Assembly: GCA_965659675.1 (NCBI GenBank)
Contig: CBFHWY010000022.1
Coordinates: forward strand, 1 to 37,346
DNA length: 37,346 nt
Source of the DNA: CBFHWY01 sp965659675
Lineage (GTDB): Bacteria > Bacteroidota > Bacteroidia > Flavobacteriales_G > Salibacteraceae
Direction: 5' to 3'
Shown here: positions 17,801 to 26,515 of the stretch, piece by piece
Layout: each line of letters starts with the position of its first letter
Position numbering within the stretch: the stretch's first letter is position 1
Program-made: the position numbers and the translations under genes
Notes under the pieces: model-generated
What the model was told of the DNA's origin: nothing
The model's database searches: none
The model's input: the letters and a program-made list of their open reading frames with translations, nothing else

Positions 17801-19695
17801 GCATTGATTTTTGCATTGGTCAATCTGTACAACTCAATACAAATATCATCAGCGGAGTGATTTCAAGCTATCAGTGGATACCTGCAGATTCTTTGAACAA
17901 CGACAGCATCTCCAATCCTATAGCGAATCCAACTGATACCACCTTGTACATACTTGTGGCCAGTGATACCGATGGCTGTTTTGACACAGATTCAAGCTTC
18001 GTTGCTGTTTATTTGAGTCCACCGATCTCAATTTTTGATACCACCATATGTGATGGAGACACGGTTCAATACAATAATGACCCTAACTTCAGCTACTCCT
18101 GGACTCCTGCCACGCGAATAAGCAACCCGAATGTTCCAAACCCATTGATCTTTCCAAATGACACCACAGTTTACCGCGTTGAGGTCAGCAATAGTTCTGG
18201 CTGTTTTGGAAGAGATTCAGCGCAGATCAGCGTTATACCACAACCGAATTTTGAGATCTTTTCAGATACTGCGATCTGTAGAGGTGACACTGCTTCTCTA
18301 ATGGCAATTGGAGGAAGTCCAACAAGTTTCATCCAATGGTCACCAACAACCGGACTTGATAATCCTGGTGCTACAAATCCCAAGGCCTCCCCTACAGTTA
18401 CGACTGAATATACCGCTACTTTGAGAAATGCAGGAATATGTCCAGCGAGCAAAAAACTCACGGTTACCGTTAATCCGATCCCAAGTGTGAGTGCAGGAAG
18501 AGATACGTCTATTTGTTTTGGAGCTAGTGTACAGCTCAATGCAGGTGGCGCACTTGATTATGTTTGGTCTCCCGGAGAATTCTTGAATGACAGCAATCTT
18601 AGAAACCCCATAGCCAGTCCATTGCAGCGCACTCAGTTCATTGTAACTGGATCCGATAATATTGGTTGTAGCGACAGGGATACCGTCGAAATAAGGATCG
18701 ATGCCCTTCCTTTTGTTGATGCCGGACCCGACCGCATTGTTTGTAACCTCGGTGATATTGCCACTCTAGGGGGCTCCCCTTCTGTCCAGGTCGGTAGTTT
18801 TTCAACCTGGAATAATCCAGGGCTTCTGAACGACCCAAATATTCAAAACCCAAGGACCATTGTTACTCAGAGAAGAAGCTTTATTCTGCAAGCAACGGAT
18901 ACGAATTCATGTAGGAACTCTGACACAGTAATTGTGGACGTATTTGATGTTGAGGTGAATACCATCGACGATCAGTGCTCAGGAGTTCAGGTTCAATTAC
19001 CAGCCGCTGAAGTGATAGGTACAAAACCATTCCAGTACAGTTGGAAACCTGCGGGTTCCTTTGTAGATCCGAGCCTTGAAGAACCAGTTCTACTCACAAG
19101 TTTCGATCAGACCTATACCCTGGTAGTAAGAGATTCAAATAATTGTGTGGACAGCAGCAGCTTTGATCTTTTCATCAAATCGAGCCCAAAATCAGTACTT
19201 GATTTTGAGGTGATCGCAGATTGTGATCAGGCAGTTTTCATCGGTGAAAACCGAAGTGTGGATGCGGATAGCATACAGTGGCAATTTGATGGTGAGTTTA
19301 CTAACGCTGAGCAGGTTGAATTCAATATAGACTACAATGATGATTTTGAGATCAGCTTGATATCATGGAAAGAGAATTGCCCTGATACTGCTAAGGTGGC
19401 AGAGGCAACCCTGGACTTTGATGACTACTTTCAGCTTGAACCGCCAAATGTTTTCACCCCTAATTTCGATGGAAAGAACGATCTTTTTGAGGTCAATAAA
19501 GGAAATAGGCTTTATTCCTGTACCGAGGTATCCGTCTTTAATCGTTGGGGACAATTGATCTTTACTTCACAAGGTCCCAATCATGCCTGGGATGGCAGAA
19601 CATTTTCAGGACAAGAGGCAAGCGAAGGAGTTTACTTCTATCGAGTTGAAGTGAATGGCAGGGCCAAAAACGGATACATTACTTTGATGAGATAG
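14770..19695 (+). CDS. giant multi-module surface protein with type B (gliding-motility) C-terminus
   Basis: About 1641 residues from the ATG at 14770, whose signal peptide MNQSLKSFVLNKLQFTLSLL continues to LKLHA. This start overlaps the previous gene by 35 bases in the +1 frame; an ATG at 14725 gives no proper signal. The N-terminal region (THDVGGNIAYEFLG and on) is found in many Bacteroidota type B proteins. A PKD-like domain (GASYQWTI region) is followed by about twelve modules of about 78 residues, each with DTSICAGDTVQL-like entry, a YSWSPA strand, and a GC..DSVTV exit, thus a Cys pair per module. The end, VFTPNFDGKNDLF, VFNRWGQLIF, GVYFYRVEV, GYITLMR, is the type B sorting domain. Likely an adhesin exported by T9SS. 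Confidence 0.92.
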   Translation: MNQSLKSFVLNKLQFTLSLLILCCFSVLKLHATHDVGGNIAYEFLGDPDGDGQYTYEVTLTTYQDCQSIFWHTQPGGTFPLATQDIGVYEGFDTSSVLTRIRQVSLSLIDSTRIEISLPSGCPSPPSSVCVYEVTYRGRVDVPITFQGYHFIFDKCCRNVLTNIRSPQPPSPGGSGVVYHAWTSGPLSGNSSPNFTDLSVPFICVGDTTPILNTAVDPDGDQLLFSFERPYDGLAQNTGFSPPPTYNWPPSLVNYFPGYSENAPFGSGGYAFINGFTGYTEYFTPTAGSFGVTVQIKELNSNGILVGFSRRHYQFQALLNCPVNQSPRLSSIGSSGQTSYTVEEGDSICFDIIFTDPDGDSLNFNSSITGSIFNSSITNPNATAGAFSFGDSTATSEFCWNTGCNQGRSLPYQFTATVKDAGCYPREASAVYTITVNDFNGPSNITGQNIVCAGSQAVIYSTDSIPGASYQWTIIGGTQVSGGNTNNISVDWGNGPGGTVQVRATSEFGCPSDPIDIAVTVLNFPFDAGNDTSICAGDTVQIGGSPTAPAGFDIKWTPASSLSNDSIQNPFAFPTSTTTYQLQVTDTQGCRIVDSVTVNVGTLPNAFVSNDTTICAGDIIQLNAGGGTSYSWSPASGLSATNIPNPTVNISATQTFVVTISNASPCPFVDSVTVTVFNPSLVDAGTDTSICFGNSFVLGGNPTSTGGSSFNWNPSAFLSSDTVANPVFTPPNPGVFTFRVTATLNFGCTATDSLTVTVDPSPNVQVSANRLRICEGDTTLLVGTGALTYLWMPNISLSDSTGSQVIASPSDSSSYVLMGTDINGCTGADTVNITVESLPRIITDSVIFICSGDTVEIQASSGVGITYNWQSFPALNYISSNSIRNPLISHSVPGSSIIVQLDASKSSVANCRNLDTCIVLVDTVVPTDAGPDTLVCFPDSVMIGGNPRGFAGTIFSWTGFRINDSSLANPKVNPDVPFTYTLNTQNGSCIGRDSVFVDVRQKPDIEVTPDSIDFCIGQSVQLNTNIISGVISSYQWIPADSLNNDSISNPIANPTDTTLYILVASDTDGCFDTDSSFVAVYLSPPISIFDTTICDGDTVQYNNDPNFSYSWTPATRISNPNVPNPLIFPNDTTVYRVEVSNSSGCFGRDSAQISVIPQPNFEIFSDTAICRGDTASLMAIGGSPTSFIQWSPTTGLDNPGATNPKASPTVTTEYTATLRNAGICPASKKLTVTVNPIPSVSAGRDTSICFGASVQLNAGGALDYVWSPGEFLNDSNLRNPIASPLQRTQFIVTGSDNIGCSDRDTVEIRIDALPFVDAGPDRIVCNLGDIATLGGSPSVQVGSFSTWNNPGLLNDPNIQNPRTIVTQRRSFILQATDTNSCRNSDTVIVDVFDVEVNTIDDQCSGVQVQLPAAEVIGTKPFQYSWKPAGSFVDPSLEEPVLLTSFDQTYTLVVRDSNNCVDSSSFDLFIKSSPKSVLDFEVIADCDQAVFIGENRSVDADSIQWQFDGEFTNAEQVEFNIDYNDDFEISLISWKENCPDTAKVAEATLDFDDYFQLEPPNVFTPNFDGKNDLFEVNKGNRLYSCTEVSVFNRWGQLIFTSQGPNHAWDGRTFSGQEASEGVYFYRVEVNGRAKNGYITLMR
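16340..19190 (+). repeat. tandem array of about twelve 78-residue Cys-pair modules
   Basis: Units begin near 16345, 16588, 16815, 17056, 17282, 17545, 17779, 18024, 18250, 18484, 18715 and 18955 (about 235 bases each). Each has one Cys in the DTxICxGD entry and, in most, one in the GCxxxDS exit. The eleventh and twelfth units diverge most. The repeat is at protein level; the DNA copies have drifted. Confidence 0.8.
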
Positions 19696-19696
19696 A

Positions 19697-20329
19697 TCAG
19701 AGTGTTTCTAAAAAACATCGGCAATCGTTCATAAATCGTTTGGCTTGCCCTTTTTTAGTTTTATGATCTTTTAGAAAGATCTTTTCTCCTTTTGATGTTT
19801 TAAACTCTACCCTCACACTCGTTAGTCTAGAGGAAGAGAGTGAGAGGATCTGCTCCTTAGTAATTTCAAAGTAACTATGAAGCAGCCAGGTGGACCAGGG
19901 TCCTGGCCTTAGCGGTCCGTAACTTGCCGCTGGACTGGGAGTTAACTCAATTTGATCTCCATTTTCGCATTTTAAACTAAAGCGACATTCTGCATCATAA
20001 TAGATCGAGTCCGTATTTAAGGCTTTGATACTCGGGTGTCTGACCTCATATGAAACACATAGTTTTTTATCATCTCCTCCTTTGACCAAATGCGTAGTGA
20101 TCGATGCTTCAGGCACATGATATATAAACGCGAGCATGTAGGTTTTGAAGGAATTTTCGAATACTGGAAACCGCAGCCATGTGGACTTCTTCAAACTATC
20201 AGGGAGCTCTTTGTAGATCCTTTCTGTTGCGGGAAACTTATTATAAAACCTACATTTCTTTTGAGCTTTAGCAGCATCATTGGATACCAGCAAAAGAGAA
20301 AAAGTAAAAATCACAATGAAGCCTCGCAT
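19697..20329 (-). CDS. exported protein of unknown function, last gene of the adhesin operon
   Basis: A 210-residue protein from the ATG at 20329 (a GTG two codons earlier is possible). MRGFIVIFTFSLLLVSNDAA then KAQ is a signal peptide. The mature part includes LPDSLKKSTWLRFPVFENSF and a YGPLRPGPWSTWLLHSYFEI segment, with six cysteines overall and a basic stretch (KDHKTKKGQAKR) near the end. I recognise no family. It follows the PorP/SprF gene by 40 bases on the same strand, so it is probably in the same transcript, and its stop lies one base from the stop of the convergent giant protein. Confidence 0.75.
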   Translation of the reverse strand: MRGFIVIFTFSLLLVSNDAAKAQKKCRFYNKFPATERIYKELPDSLKKSTWLRFPVFENSFKTYMLAFIYHVPEASITTHLVKGGDDKKLCVSYEVRHPSIKALNTDSIYYDAECRFSLKCENGDQIELTPSPAASYGPLRPGPWSTWLLHSYFEITKEQILSLSSSRLTSVRVEFKTSKGEKIFLKDHKTKKGQAKRFMNDCRCFLETL

Positions 20330-20369
20330 CTGCACAAATGGTTCTATTGAGCCGGAAAATTAACAGAAT

Positions 20370-21380
20370 TTAGAAACTTGGACAAGGAATGAACATCTGA
20401 GAAGGACGTCTACGCTTGCGCTTGTTACTTGGGTCGGACCACTCCCAAACAATGGCTACTTCATGTGCACCTCCAGAAATTGAAGGAGTTAATGATGAAA
20501 TGGTCACATCATAAGAATAGCCGATCTTAAAATCATAGATCGTATAGCCTAACAAAGCGACGATCGCTTCATTGTTTAGATGCACTCCAGGGATCTCTTT
20601 AAATGGAAAGCCCCTATACCATGCGCCGAAAATGAACGGATCATAACTCACATAACTGCCAATTTCAAGTTGATCCCAATCCAATTGTCGCTTATAATTT
20701 GCTGCAAGTAGCAAACTGGCGATCGTCTTGTGTTTAATATTCTGCTTAAGCGGGATCTTGTATCCAGCATGCGCACTATACTTCATGGGTAGAGGAGCCT
20801 TTCCTCCTACTAAAGACTGGTTCGGCTGATTCAAATGGTGCACGGCAACACCCAACCAAAAGTCTCGACTATAAAGTACCGTACCTGAATTGATATCCAT
20901 ATAGGACACGGACTGACCAGTGTAAGCGGCCGATGAAGCAGAACTTGTATTTCCTGTTAAAAGTTGATCACCAAAGATCAGGTCATCATAGTTTATGCTG
21001 CGCTGTCCGAAGTTGAATTGAAGCCCGGTTTTCCATGCCCATTTTCTGTTAAGTCTCACCTTATATGCATAAGAAACTCCCACAGTGGTATTACTCAGCG
21101 CTGCAGTTCCTGCTTCATCTCTGGTGGCAATGATTCCGAGACCAGAATTAAAATATTCAAGGTTGTGATCGTAGGCTGCTGTATAGGATACAAAAGAAAC
21201 AGAGTTCGGTACTGCGGGCCACTGGTTTCGATAATTGGCCGTGATCCTACTTTGTTCTGTATTCCCTGTAAAAGCAGGGTTCAAGTACTGAGGAGCCGCA
21301 TAAAACTGTGAAAACTGAGGGTCCTGAGCTTTAGCTGAGAACACAGATGCACAAAGTATTATGAGAAATAGCTCTCTCAT
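20370..21380 (-). CDS. PorP/SprF family T9SS membrane protein
   Basis: A 336-residue outer membrane beta-barrel protein. The signal peptide MRELFLIILCASVFSAKAQ is followed by the family hallmark QFSQFYAAPQYLNPAFTG, then TANYRNQWPAV and SYAYKVRLNRKWAWKTGLQF. SprF-type members help deliver or anchor a partner type B substrate (SprF with SprB in Flavobacterium). Its start overlaps the stop of the giant PKD gene by four bases (ATGA type), strong evidence that this pair belongs together and is translated in a coupled way. The C-terminus (MFIPCPSF) ends in Phe as for barrel proteins. Confidence 0.93.
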   Translation of the reverse strand: MRELFLIILCASVFSAKAQDPQFSQFYAAPQYLNPAFTGNTEQSRITANYRNQWPAVPNSVSFVSYTAAYDHNLEYFNSGLGIIATRDEAGTAALSNTTVGVSYAYKVRLNRKWAWKTGLQFNFGQRSINYDDLIFGDQLLTGNTSSASSAAYTGQSVSYMDINSGTVLYSRDFWLGVAVHHLNQPNQSLVGGKAPLPMKYSAHAGYKIPLKQNIKHKTIASLLLAANYKRQLDWDQLEIGSYVSYDPFIFGAWYRGFPFKEIPGVHLNNEAIVALLGYTIYDFKIGYSYDVTISSLTPSISGGAHEVAIVWEWSDPSNKRKRRRPSQMFIPCPSF

Positions 21381-24300
21381 CTCAGTAATGTAACCTCCCC
21401 TGCTAATTCAGTTTCTTGCTGGTTGGCGAATTTTACCACCGCCCGCCAGACATAAACATCCTGCTGGAGCAGCTCACCCGTGATCTGGTGGTATCCGTCC
21501 CAACCAATTCCGATGTCTTTCGACTCAAACACCAACTCTCCCCAACGATTGAAAATCATGAGCTGATACTGTATAACCCCTTCAAATTGAGGGAAGAAAA
21601 TATCATTCCTGAATGAATTTCGATTATAGCGTCCACCGTTGGGCCCAGATGGATCCGGAATAAAGGCATTTGGAAAATCCACAAAGCCTTTACTATCTGC
21701 AAACACCGCATCCTCCACCGAAAATGTATCTGCACAACCCCATTCGTTATCCGCATAAAGAGTAATGGTATATATCCCTTTCTCCTGATAGAAGTGTTCT
21801 GGGGATTCTTCTGTTGAAGTAGTGCTATCTCCAAAATCCCATAAGTAAATGGAAGCATCTCTTGACAGGTTGTAGAGATTTATGGGTTGGGTTGGAACGA
21901 TCACCTCATCCGGAGCTACATCAAACAGGGCTATCGCCTCAGGTCGAACGATCACACTATCGATCTTATTTTCTGTTACAGGTACGCCGTCGGGACCCAC
22001 TACCGTGAGAGAGACGGAATAGGTTCCCGCATTAAAATAAGTATAAGGAGCTGGGAATTCTTGTTTACTCGTACCTCCATCACCAAAGTTCCAGGTGAAA
22101 TCCACACCGTATTGGGTATTATTCTCAAAGTCGATGGTTAGCGGTCTGCAGCCCTCACCTGAACCACTGAAGTTCACAACGGCTCTTGGAGGCTCAATAA
22201 CAATCCGTTGCGTAGCTGTATCTGCACAATTTTCGCTAAAAACATATAGTACAATATCAAACTCACCCCATGTTCCGTAAGTATAGGCTCCAGGATTTTC
22301 TGCACCAGATGTATCCATATTATCAAAGTCCCAGAGATAATTCCAGTTTCCAACATTGCTGTTGTTTGTGAGCGTTACCGTTGCCGAAGGGAACTTTTGT
22401 GTAACAGGTGTTGCTGTAAAAGCAGCTACGGGCTGAGGGTAAACGGTCACCGTAGAACTTGCAGTATCGCGACAGCCCTGAGGGGAAGTTACCACAAGGT
22501 TTACATTGTATGTTACGTTACTTGTAGTGGTGTTTTGGAATGAGTGACTCGGACTCGAAACCACATCTGTTCCTCCATCGCCAAAATTCCACGAATAGGC
22601 CTGCACATTCGTGGATTGATCAACAAAATCCACATCCAGAATATGACATCCCGCTGTATCACTTTGGCTGTATTTTGCCTCCACCAACGGATAAACCTCT
22701 ATTTGCTGAACACTGGTGTCTCTGCAACCATTCACTGTTTCAACAATCAGCTGAAGATCATAGAATAAAGAACTATTCGTTGGGTTTGGATAGCGGTGTG
22801 TTAGGGAAACCGCATTTGACATGCTGGTATCGCCATCACCAAAATCCCAGAAACTCTGACTCGCGAGAATGGAGGTGTTCTGCACTTGTAAATTGAATGG
22901 CTGACAGGCCGCAGTGCTATTTGGCGTAAACCTGGAGACCGGATCTGGGTAGATCAATATCTCTGTTTCAGCCGTATCCCTGCAACCATAAACGGATCGA
23001 ACAATTAACCTAGGATTGTAGCGTACATTGCTTCTACTTGTATTTCTAAAAACCTCAGAAACTGTGGCGGCAACAGAAGTGTTTCCATTGTCAAAATCCC
23101 AGTCGTAGAACTGCGCACCAAAAGAAGTATCACTGAAGTTCACTCTCACCGGGTTACACCCAAGGGTATCAGAAGCTATAAATCCGGCTCCAATAGGGGG
23201 ATAAACAACGATATTACGAGCCATGGTATCTCTGCAGTTAAAGTCTGTTTCAGCAATTAGTCGCATGCTATAATTCTGAGGCGTAACAAGATTATGAGTG
23301 TAGCTGTAATTCAGGTTACCAGGAGCCATGGAGGTGTCTCCATTTCCAAAATCCCAGAAGTATCGGATGGCTCCAGCACTTGAATTTGTGATCTGTATAT
23401 CCAAGGGCTGACATCCGATGGTGTCATTCACCGAGAAAATGGCATTTGGCAATGGATAAATGACCAGGGAATCAACAATGGTATCAGCGCAGCCATAGGT
23501 GCTACTGGCTATCATAGTTATACCGCGGTTCAGATTAGTATTGAGTGTGTTGTAGTAGGTATTTCTCGGATTTTGAGCAGTGGAGCTATTACCATCCCCA
23601 AAACTCCAATTGAAGTTCTGTGCATTCACCGAAAGATCATTGAAGCTCACGATTAAAGGGCTGCACCCTGCGGTATCACTCTTGCTGAATTCAGCAATGA
23701 CATCTGGGTATACAGTAACCTGTTTGATAAGGGTATCCTTGCAACCCCTGTCTGTTTCAACGATCAATCGAAGGTCATTGACTTCTGGTTGTGAGTTCGT
23801 GTGGGTGTATTGATAACTGAATACGGATGCCGAAGTTGTATCTGTGTCGCCATTTCCAAAATTCCAATCAAAAAAGCTACCTCCTGTTGACGAATTTGTA
23901 ATGATCAGATCCAATGGTTGACAATTGATAGAATCTGAAAGTGAGAAGATCGCTTCTGGGTTAGGGTGTACAACCACCGTTTGAAATGTAGTGTCGCTAC
24001 AACCAAAACTCGAAGTCGCCACTAAGCGGACATTGTATCGCACATTGTTGGTTGTTCCATTTGTAAAGATGTGGGTTGGTGTGGGTCCCGTAGCTGTCGT
24101 TCCGTCATCAAAGTCCCATGCATAACTTACCGCCCCTATCACAGAAGGCATGGTAACTTGCAGCGGGCTGCAGCCAGAGTCAGGATTCGTGCTGAAACCA
24201 AAAATAGGTTCGGGATAAACAGTAATATTCTGAATAGCCGTATCTGTACAACCTCTTGAATTTGTGGCGATCAGTTTGGTTTCGTAGATCTCGATGAAGA

Positions 24301-26416
24301 GTGTCTTATTATCATAGGTATGGCTTGGGTTGGTCAAATTACTACCGGTGGTATCGCCAAAGTCCCAGGTATAAGAAGTTGCTCCTGTGGAGCTGTTGGT
24401 AAAACTCACCTGTAATGGTCCGCAATCCGGTGTGGCATTAGAACTAAAAGCTGCTTGTGGAACAGGGAATACCGTAACGGTATCGGTGATGGTATCAGCG
24501 CAGCCAAATGCTGTTTCAGTGATCAGAGTGACTACAAAACTGGTATCCGTAGTGTCATTATTCGAGAAACTATGAGTGGGGTCTGATTGCGTAGACGTAT
24601 TACCATCACCAAACAACCAGGTGTAGGAAGTTCCGACCAGAGAATTATTTGTGAAATTAACACTTAGCGGGGCGCATCCTGCGCTATCAGACATACTGAA
24701 AAGCGCAGTGGGTTTTGGCTCTACGCTGATCACAAAAGTGTCTGAACCCGTGCAGAAGGCAGTTGATGCAACGAGGGTAACAGTGTAATTTCCATTTGCT
24801 GTGTACAAATGATTTGGGTTTTGCTGTGTGCTGGTGGTACCATCACCAAAATTCCACGACCAGGTAGTAAGAGGATTGCCGTCTGTAGTGTAGGAGCTAT
24901 CAACAAAGGTGGCTGTTGCATTCTGACAAACATTCTTTGGATTAAAATTCACAATTGGCGTACTATAGACATCCACCGTGCTTTGTTCTGTATCCTGGCA
25001 ACCATTGAGGGCGGTTACCAAAAGACTGGGATTGTAAGTGCCTACTGCATTGTAAAAATGATTTCCCGGGTTTTGAGCATTTGAAGTTGTTCCGTCATCA
25101 AAGTCCCATAAGTATTGAGCACCATTAACGGAAGTATTTGTGAAACTGACAAGGAAGCTATCACAGCCTGATGCTGGATTTATACTGAAGTTCGCATCTG
25201 GCGAAACCAGCACTTCAATGGTCTTGGCGATAGTATCTAAACAGCTTGGAGATCCTCCTACTTTCGAAACCGCTAAAGTGATGGTGTAAGTTCCCGGAAT
25301 ATTATAGGTCTTGTTTCTGGTTCCACCACCGGTAACCTGCCACCCCGTACCATCTCCAAAATTCCATGCGAAGGCATTCGCACCTCCCGAAGAAACATTG
25401 AAGGCCTGAAATTGCTCTCCAGCACAAACCGTATCATCACTCAGGTTAAAATCTGCAACCGGTGGGTCTCCGATCACAATCACCTGATAAGCAGTATCGC
25501 GGCCACATCGATTGCTATCTGCCATCATTACCGTATAAGTTCCTTTTCCGGGGAATGCGATGGTGTATCCCGGTCGAGCCGGCGGATCGAATGGTTGCCA
25601 ATCGACAATCGAGTCCCCAGTACCCCAGTGATTCCCGAAGTTCCAATACTCATAACGTTGTGAGGTGTTCCCTTGAGGCACACAATTCTTTGCAGTTGTA
25701 TTTTGGAATGTTACTACTGTATCTGGATAACACAGATCGGTCGCCGATGCGGTGATCTGTGCATCATCAATATCATAGATCTGAATTGGGTTAAAGGATG
25801 CCACCGTTGGTGTTCCGAATGAACAGAAGTTTTCGGCTGTCAGTGTAACCGTGGTAACACAGTTTACCGTATTTCTCTGATAGGTATGGGATACTGTGTC
25901 GCCTCCGTTGGTAGAATTGAAATTGAGAATAGGAGATCCATCTCCAAAATCCCAACGGAAGGTCGTATTTGATGAAACATTGGTACTGGCGTTGATGAAA
26001 CGCATGTCATTTGGAGCACAGATCTGGGTTACCCCACCGAGAGGTATCTGTATTGCAGCATTCACTGCTTCTTCGATAACAACAAGTGCATTTACCACAC
26101 AACCTGTTGCAGTTTCTGTAAAGGTCAGATTGTAATTGCTTACCCCAGTAGGGTAAGTATGAGATATAAATGCTGGAGGTGTAAGACCTGCACCTGTGGT
26201 ATTAGGACTCCCATCCCCCCAATTGACCGTGTATGCACCAATGGCCTGATTAGTTTGAAGTATGAGCGTAAATGCTGCAGTACCACAACTTACATAGGTC
26301 GGATTATTATTCGCATTTCCATTTTGATCGATCAGCTGAAAACACTGTGCTGAAGCAAAAAATGGGAGCATCAACAAAATGCTCAATAAGAGGCGATATA
26401 TGAGTTTCCCGTTCAA
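21377..26416 (-). CDS. giant PKD-repeat adhesin-like protein with type B (gliding-motility) C-terminus
   Basis: A 1679-residue protein. The only usable start is a TTG at 26416: an in-frame stop lies at 26435-26437 and no ATG or GTG occurs before the signal peptide NGKLIYRLLLSILLMLPFFA-SAQ. About 18 PKD or PKD-like units of about 84 residues follow, most with a WxFGDG core and two cysteines (GCxPL near the start, GCxDT near the end). Units 9-15 alternate between two subtypes. The end has FPNAFIPDPSGPNGG, MIFNRWGELVFES, GWDGYH and EVTLLR, a type B sorting domain. It resembles SprB-like surface adhesins, which in Flavobacterium serve in gliding; gliding here is inference. Upstream lies a peroxidase gene (99-base gap with a palindrome), downstream the overlapping SprF partner. 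Confidence 0.93.
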   Translation of the reverse strand: MNGKLIYRLLLSILLMLPFFASAQCFQLIDQNGNANNNPTYVSCGTAAFTLILQTNQAIGAYTVNWGDGSPNTTGAGLTPPAFISHTYPTGVSNYNLTFTETATGCVVNALVVIEEAVNAAIQIPLGGVTQICAPNDMRFINASTNVSSNTTFRWDFGDGSPILNFNSTNGGDTVSHTYQRNTVNCVTTVTLTAENFCSFGTPTVASFNPIQIYDIDDAQITASATDLCYPDTVVTFQNTTAKNCVPQGNTSQRYEYWNFGNHWGTGDSIVDWQPFDPPARPGYTIAFPGKGTYTVMMADSNRCGRDTAYQVIVIGDPPVADFNLSDDTVCAGEQFQAFNVSSGGANAFAWNFGDGTGWQVTGGGTRNKTYNIPGTYTITLAVSKVGGSPSCLDTIAKTIEVLVSPDANFSINPASGCDSFLVSFTNTSVNGAQYLWDFDDGTTSNAQNPGNHFYNAVGTYNPSLLVTALNGCQDTEQSTVDVYSTPIVNFNPKNVCQNATATFVDSSYTTDGNPLTTWSWNFGDGTTSTQQNPNHLYTANGNYTVTLVASTAFCTGSDTFVISVEPKPTALFSMSDSAGCAPLSVNFTNNSLVGTSYTWLFGDGNTSTQSDPTHSFSNNDTTDTSFVVTLITETAFGCADTITDTVTVFPVPQAAFSSNATPDCGPLQVSFTNSSTGATSYTWDFGDTTGSNLTNPSHTYDNKTLFIEIYETKLIATNSRGCTDTAIQNITVYPEPIFGFSTNPDSGCSPLQVTMPSVIGAVSYAWDFDDGTTATGPTPTHIFTNGTTNNVRYNVRLVATSSFGCSDTTFQTVVVHPNPEAIFSLSDSINCQPLDLIITNSSTGGSFFDWNFGNGDTDTTSASVFSYQYTHTNSQPEVNDLRLIVETDRGCKDTLIKQVTVYPDVIAEFSKSDTAGCSPLIVSFNDLSVNAQNFNWSFGDGNSSTAQNPRNTYYNTLNTNLNRGITMIASSTYGCADTIVDSLVIYPLPNAIFSVNDTIGCQPLDIQITNSSAGAIRYFWDFGNGDTSMAPGNLNYSYTHNLVTPQNYSMRLIAETDFNCRDTMARNIVVYPPIGAGFIASDTLGCNPVRVNFSDTSFGAQFYDWDFDNGNTSVAATVSEVFRNTSRSNVRYNPRLIVRSVYGCRDTAETEILIYPDPVSRFTPNSTAACQPFNLQVQNTSILASQSFWDFGDGDTSMSNAVSLTHRYPNPTNSSLFYDLQLIVETVNGCRDTSVQQIEVYPLVEAKYSQSDTAGCHILDVDFVDQSTNVQAYSWNFGDGGTDVVSSPSHSFQNTTTSNVTYNVNLVVTSPQGCRDTASSTVTVYPQPVAAFTATPVTQKFPSATVTLTNNSNVGNWNYLWDFDNMDTSGAENPGAYTYGTWGEFDIVLYVFSENCADTATQRIVIEPPRAVVNFSGSGEGCRPLTIDFENNTQYGVDFTWNFGDGGTSKQEFPAPYTYFNAGTYSVSLTVVGPDGVPVTENKIDSVIVRPEAIALFDVAPDEVIVPTQPINLYNLSRDASIYLWDFGDSTTSTEESPEHFYQEKGIYTITLYADNEWGCADTFSVEDAVFADSKGFVDFPNAFIPDPSGPNGGRYNRNSFRNDIFFPQFEGVIQYQLMIFNRWGELVFESKDIGIGWDGYHQITGELLQQDVYVWRAVVKFANQQETELAGEVTLLR
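22437..24213 (-). repeat. alternating A-B PKD super-repeat (units 9-15)
   Basis: Seven PKD units of about 254 bases. Units 9, 11, 13, 15 share GCxPLxV, YxNT, NVxYN and SxYGCxDT features; units 10, 12, 14 share CQPLDL, TNSS, FWDFGNGDTSM, and LRLIVETDxxCRDT. The true period is therefore a pair of about 170 residues, implying growth by duplication of pairs. Confidence 0.75.
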
Positions 26417-26446
26417 AGTTTGCAGACGACCTGACTAAGATATAAT

Positions 26447-26464
26447 GATAGTACCTGTACTATC
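26447..26464. promoter_or_regulatory. perfect palindrome GATAGTAC-CT-GTACTATC
   Basis: Eight-base arms (26447-26454 and 26457-26464) with a two-base centre, located 31 bases upstream of the TTG start of the giant PKD gene, in the 99-base gap after the peroxidase gene. It could be a repressor operator or a hairpin in the 5' leader. I see no TAnnTTTG box beside it on the - strand. Confidence 0.5.
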
Positions 26465-26515
26465 CTTTTTCAGTCTTAAATCTTTGTACGAGGAAAAGCA
26501 AAAAAAGATTAAGCC

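Noticed and set aside
21694..26341. Regular repeats that could suggest a CRISPR or satellite array
   Set aside because: The periodicity (about 254 bases) is that of PKD units in one long open frame; the copies differ at DNA level and there are no identical short repeats with unique spacers.
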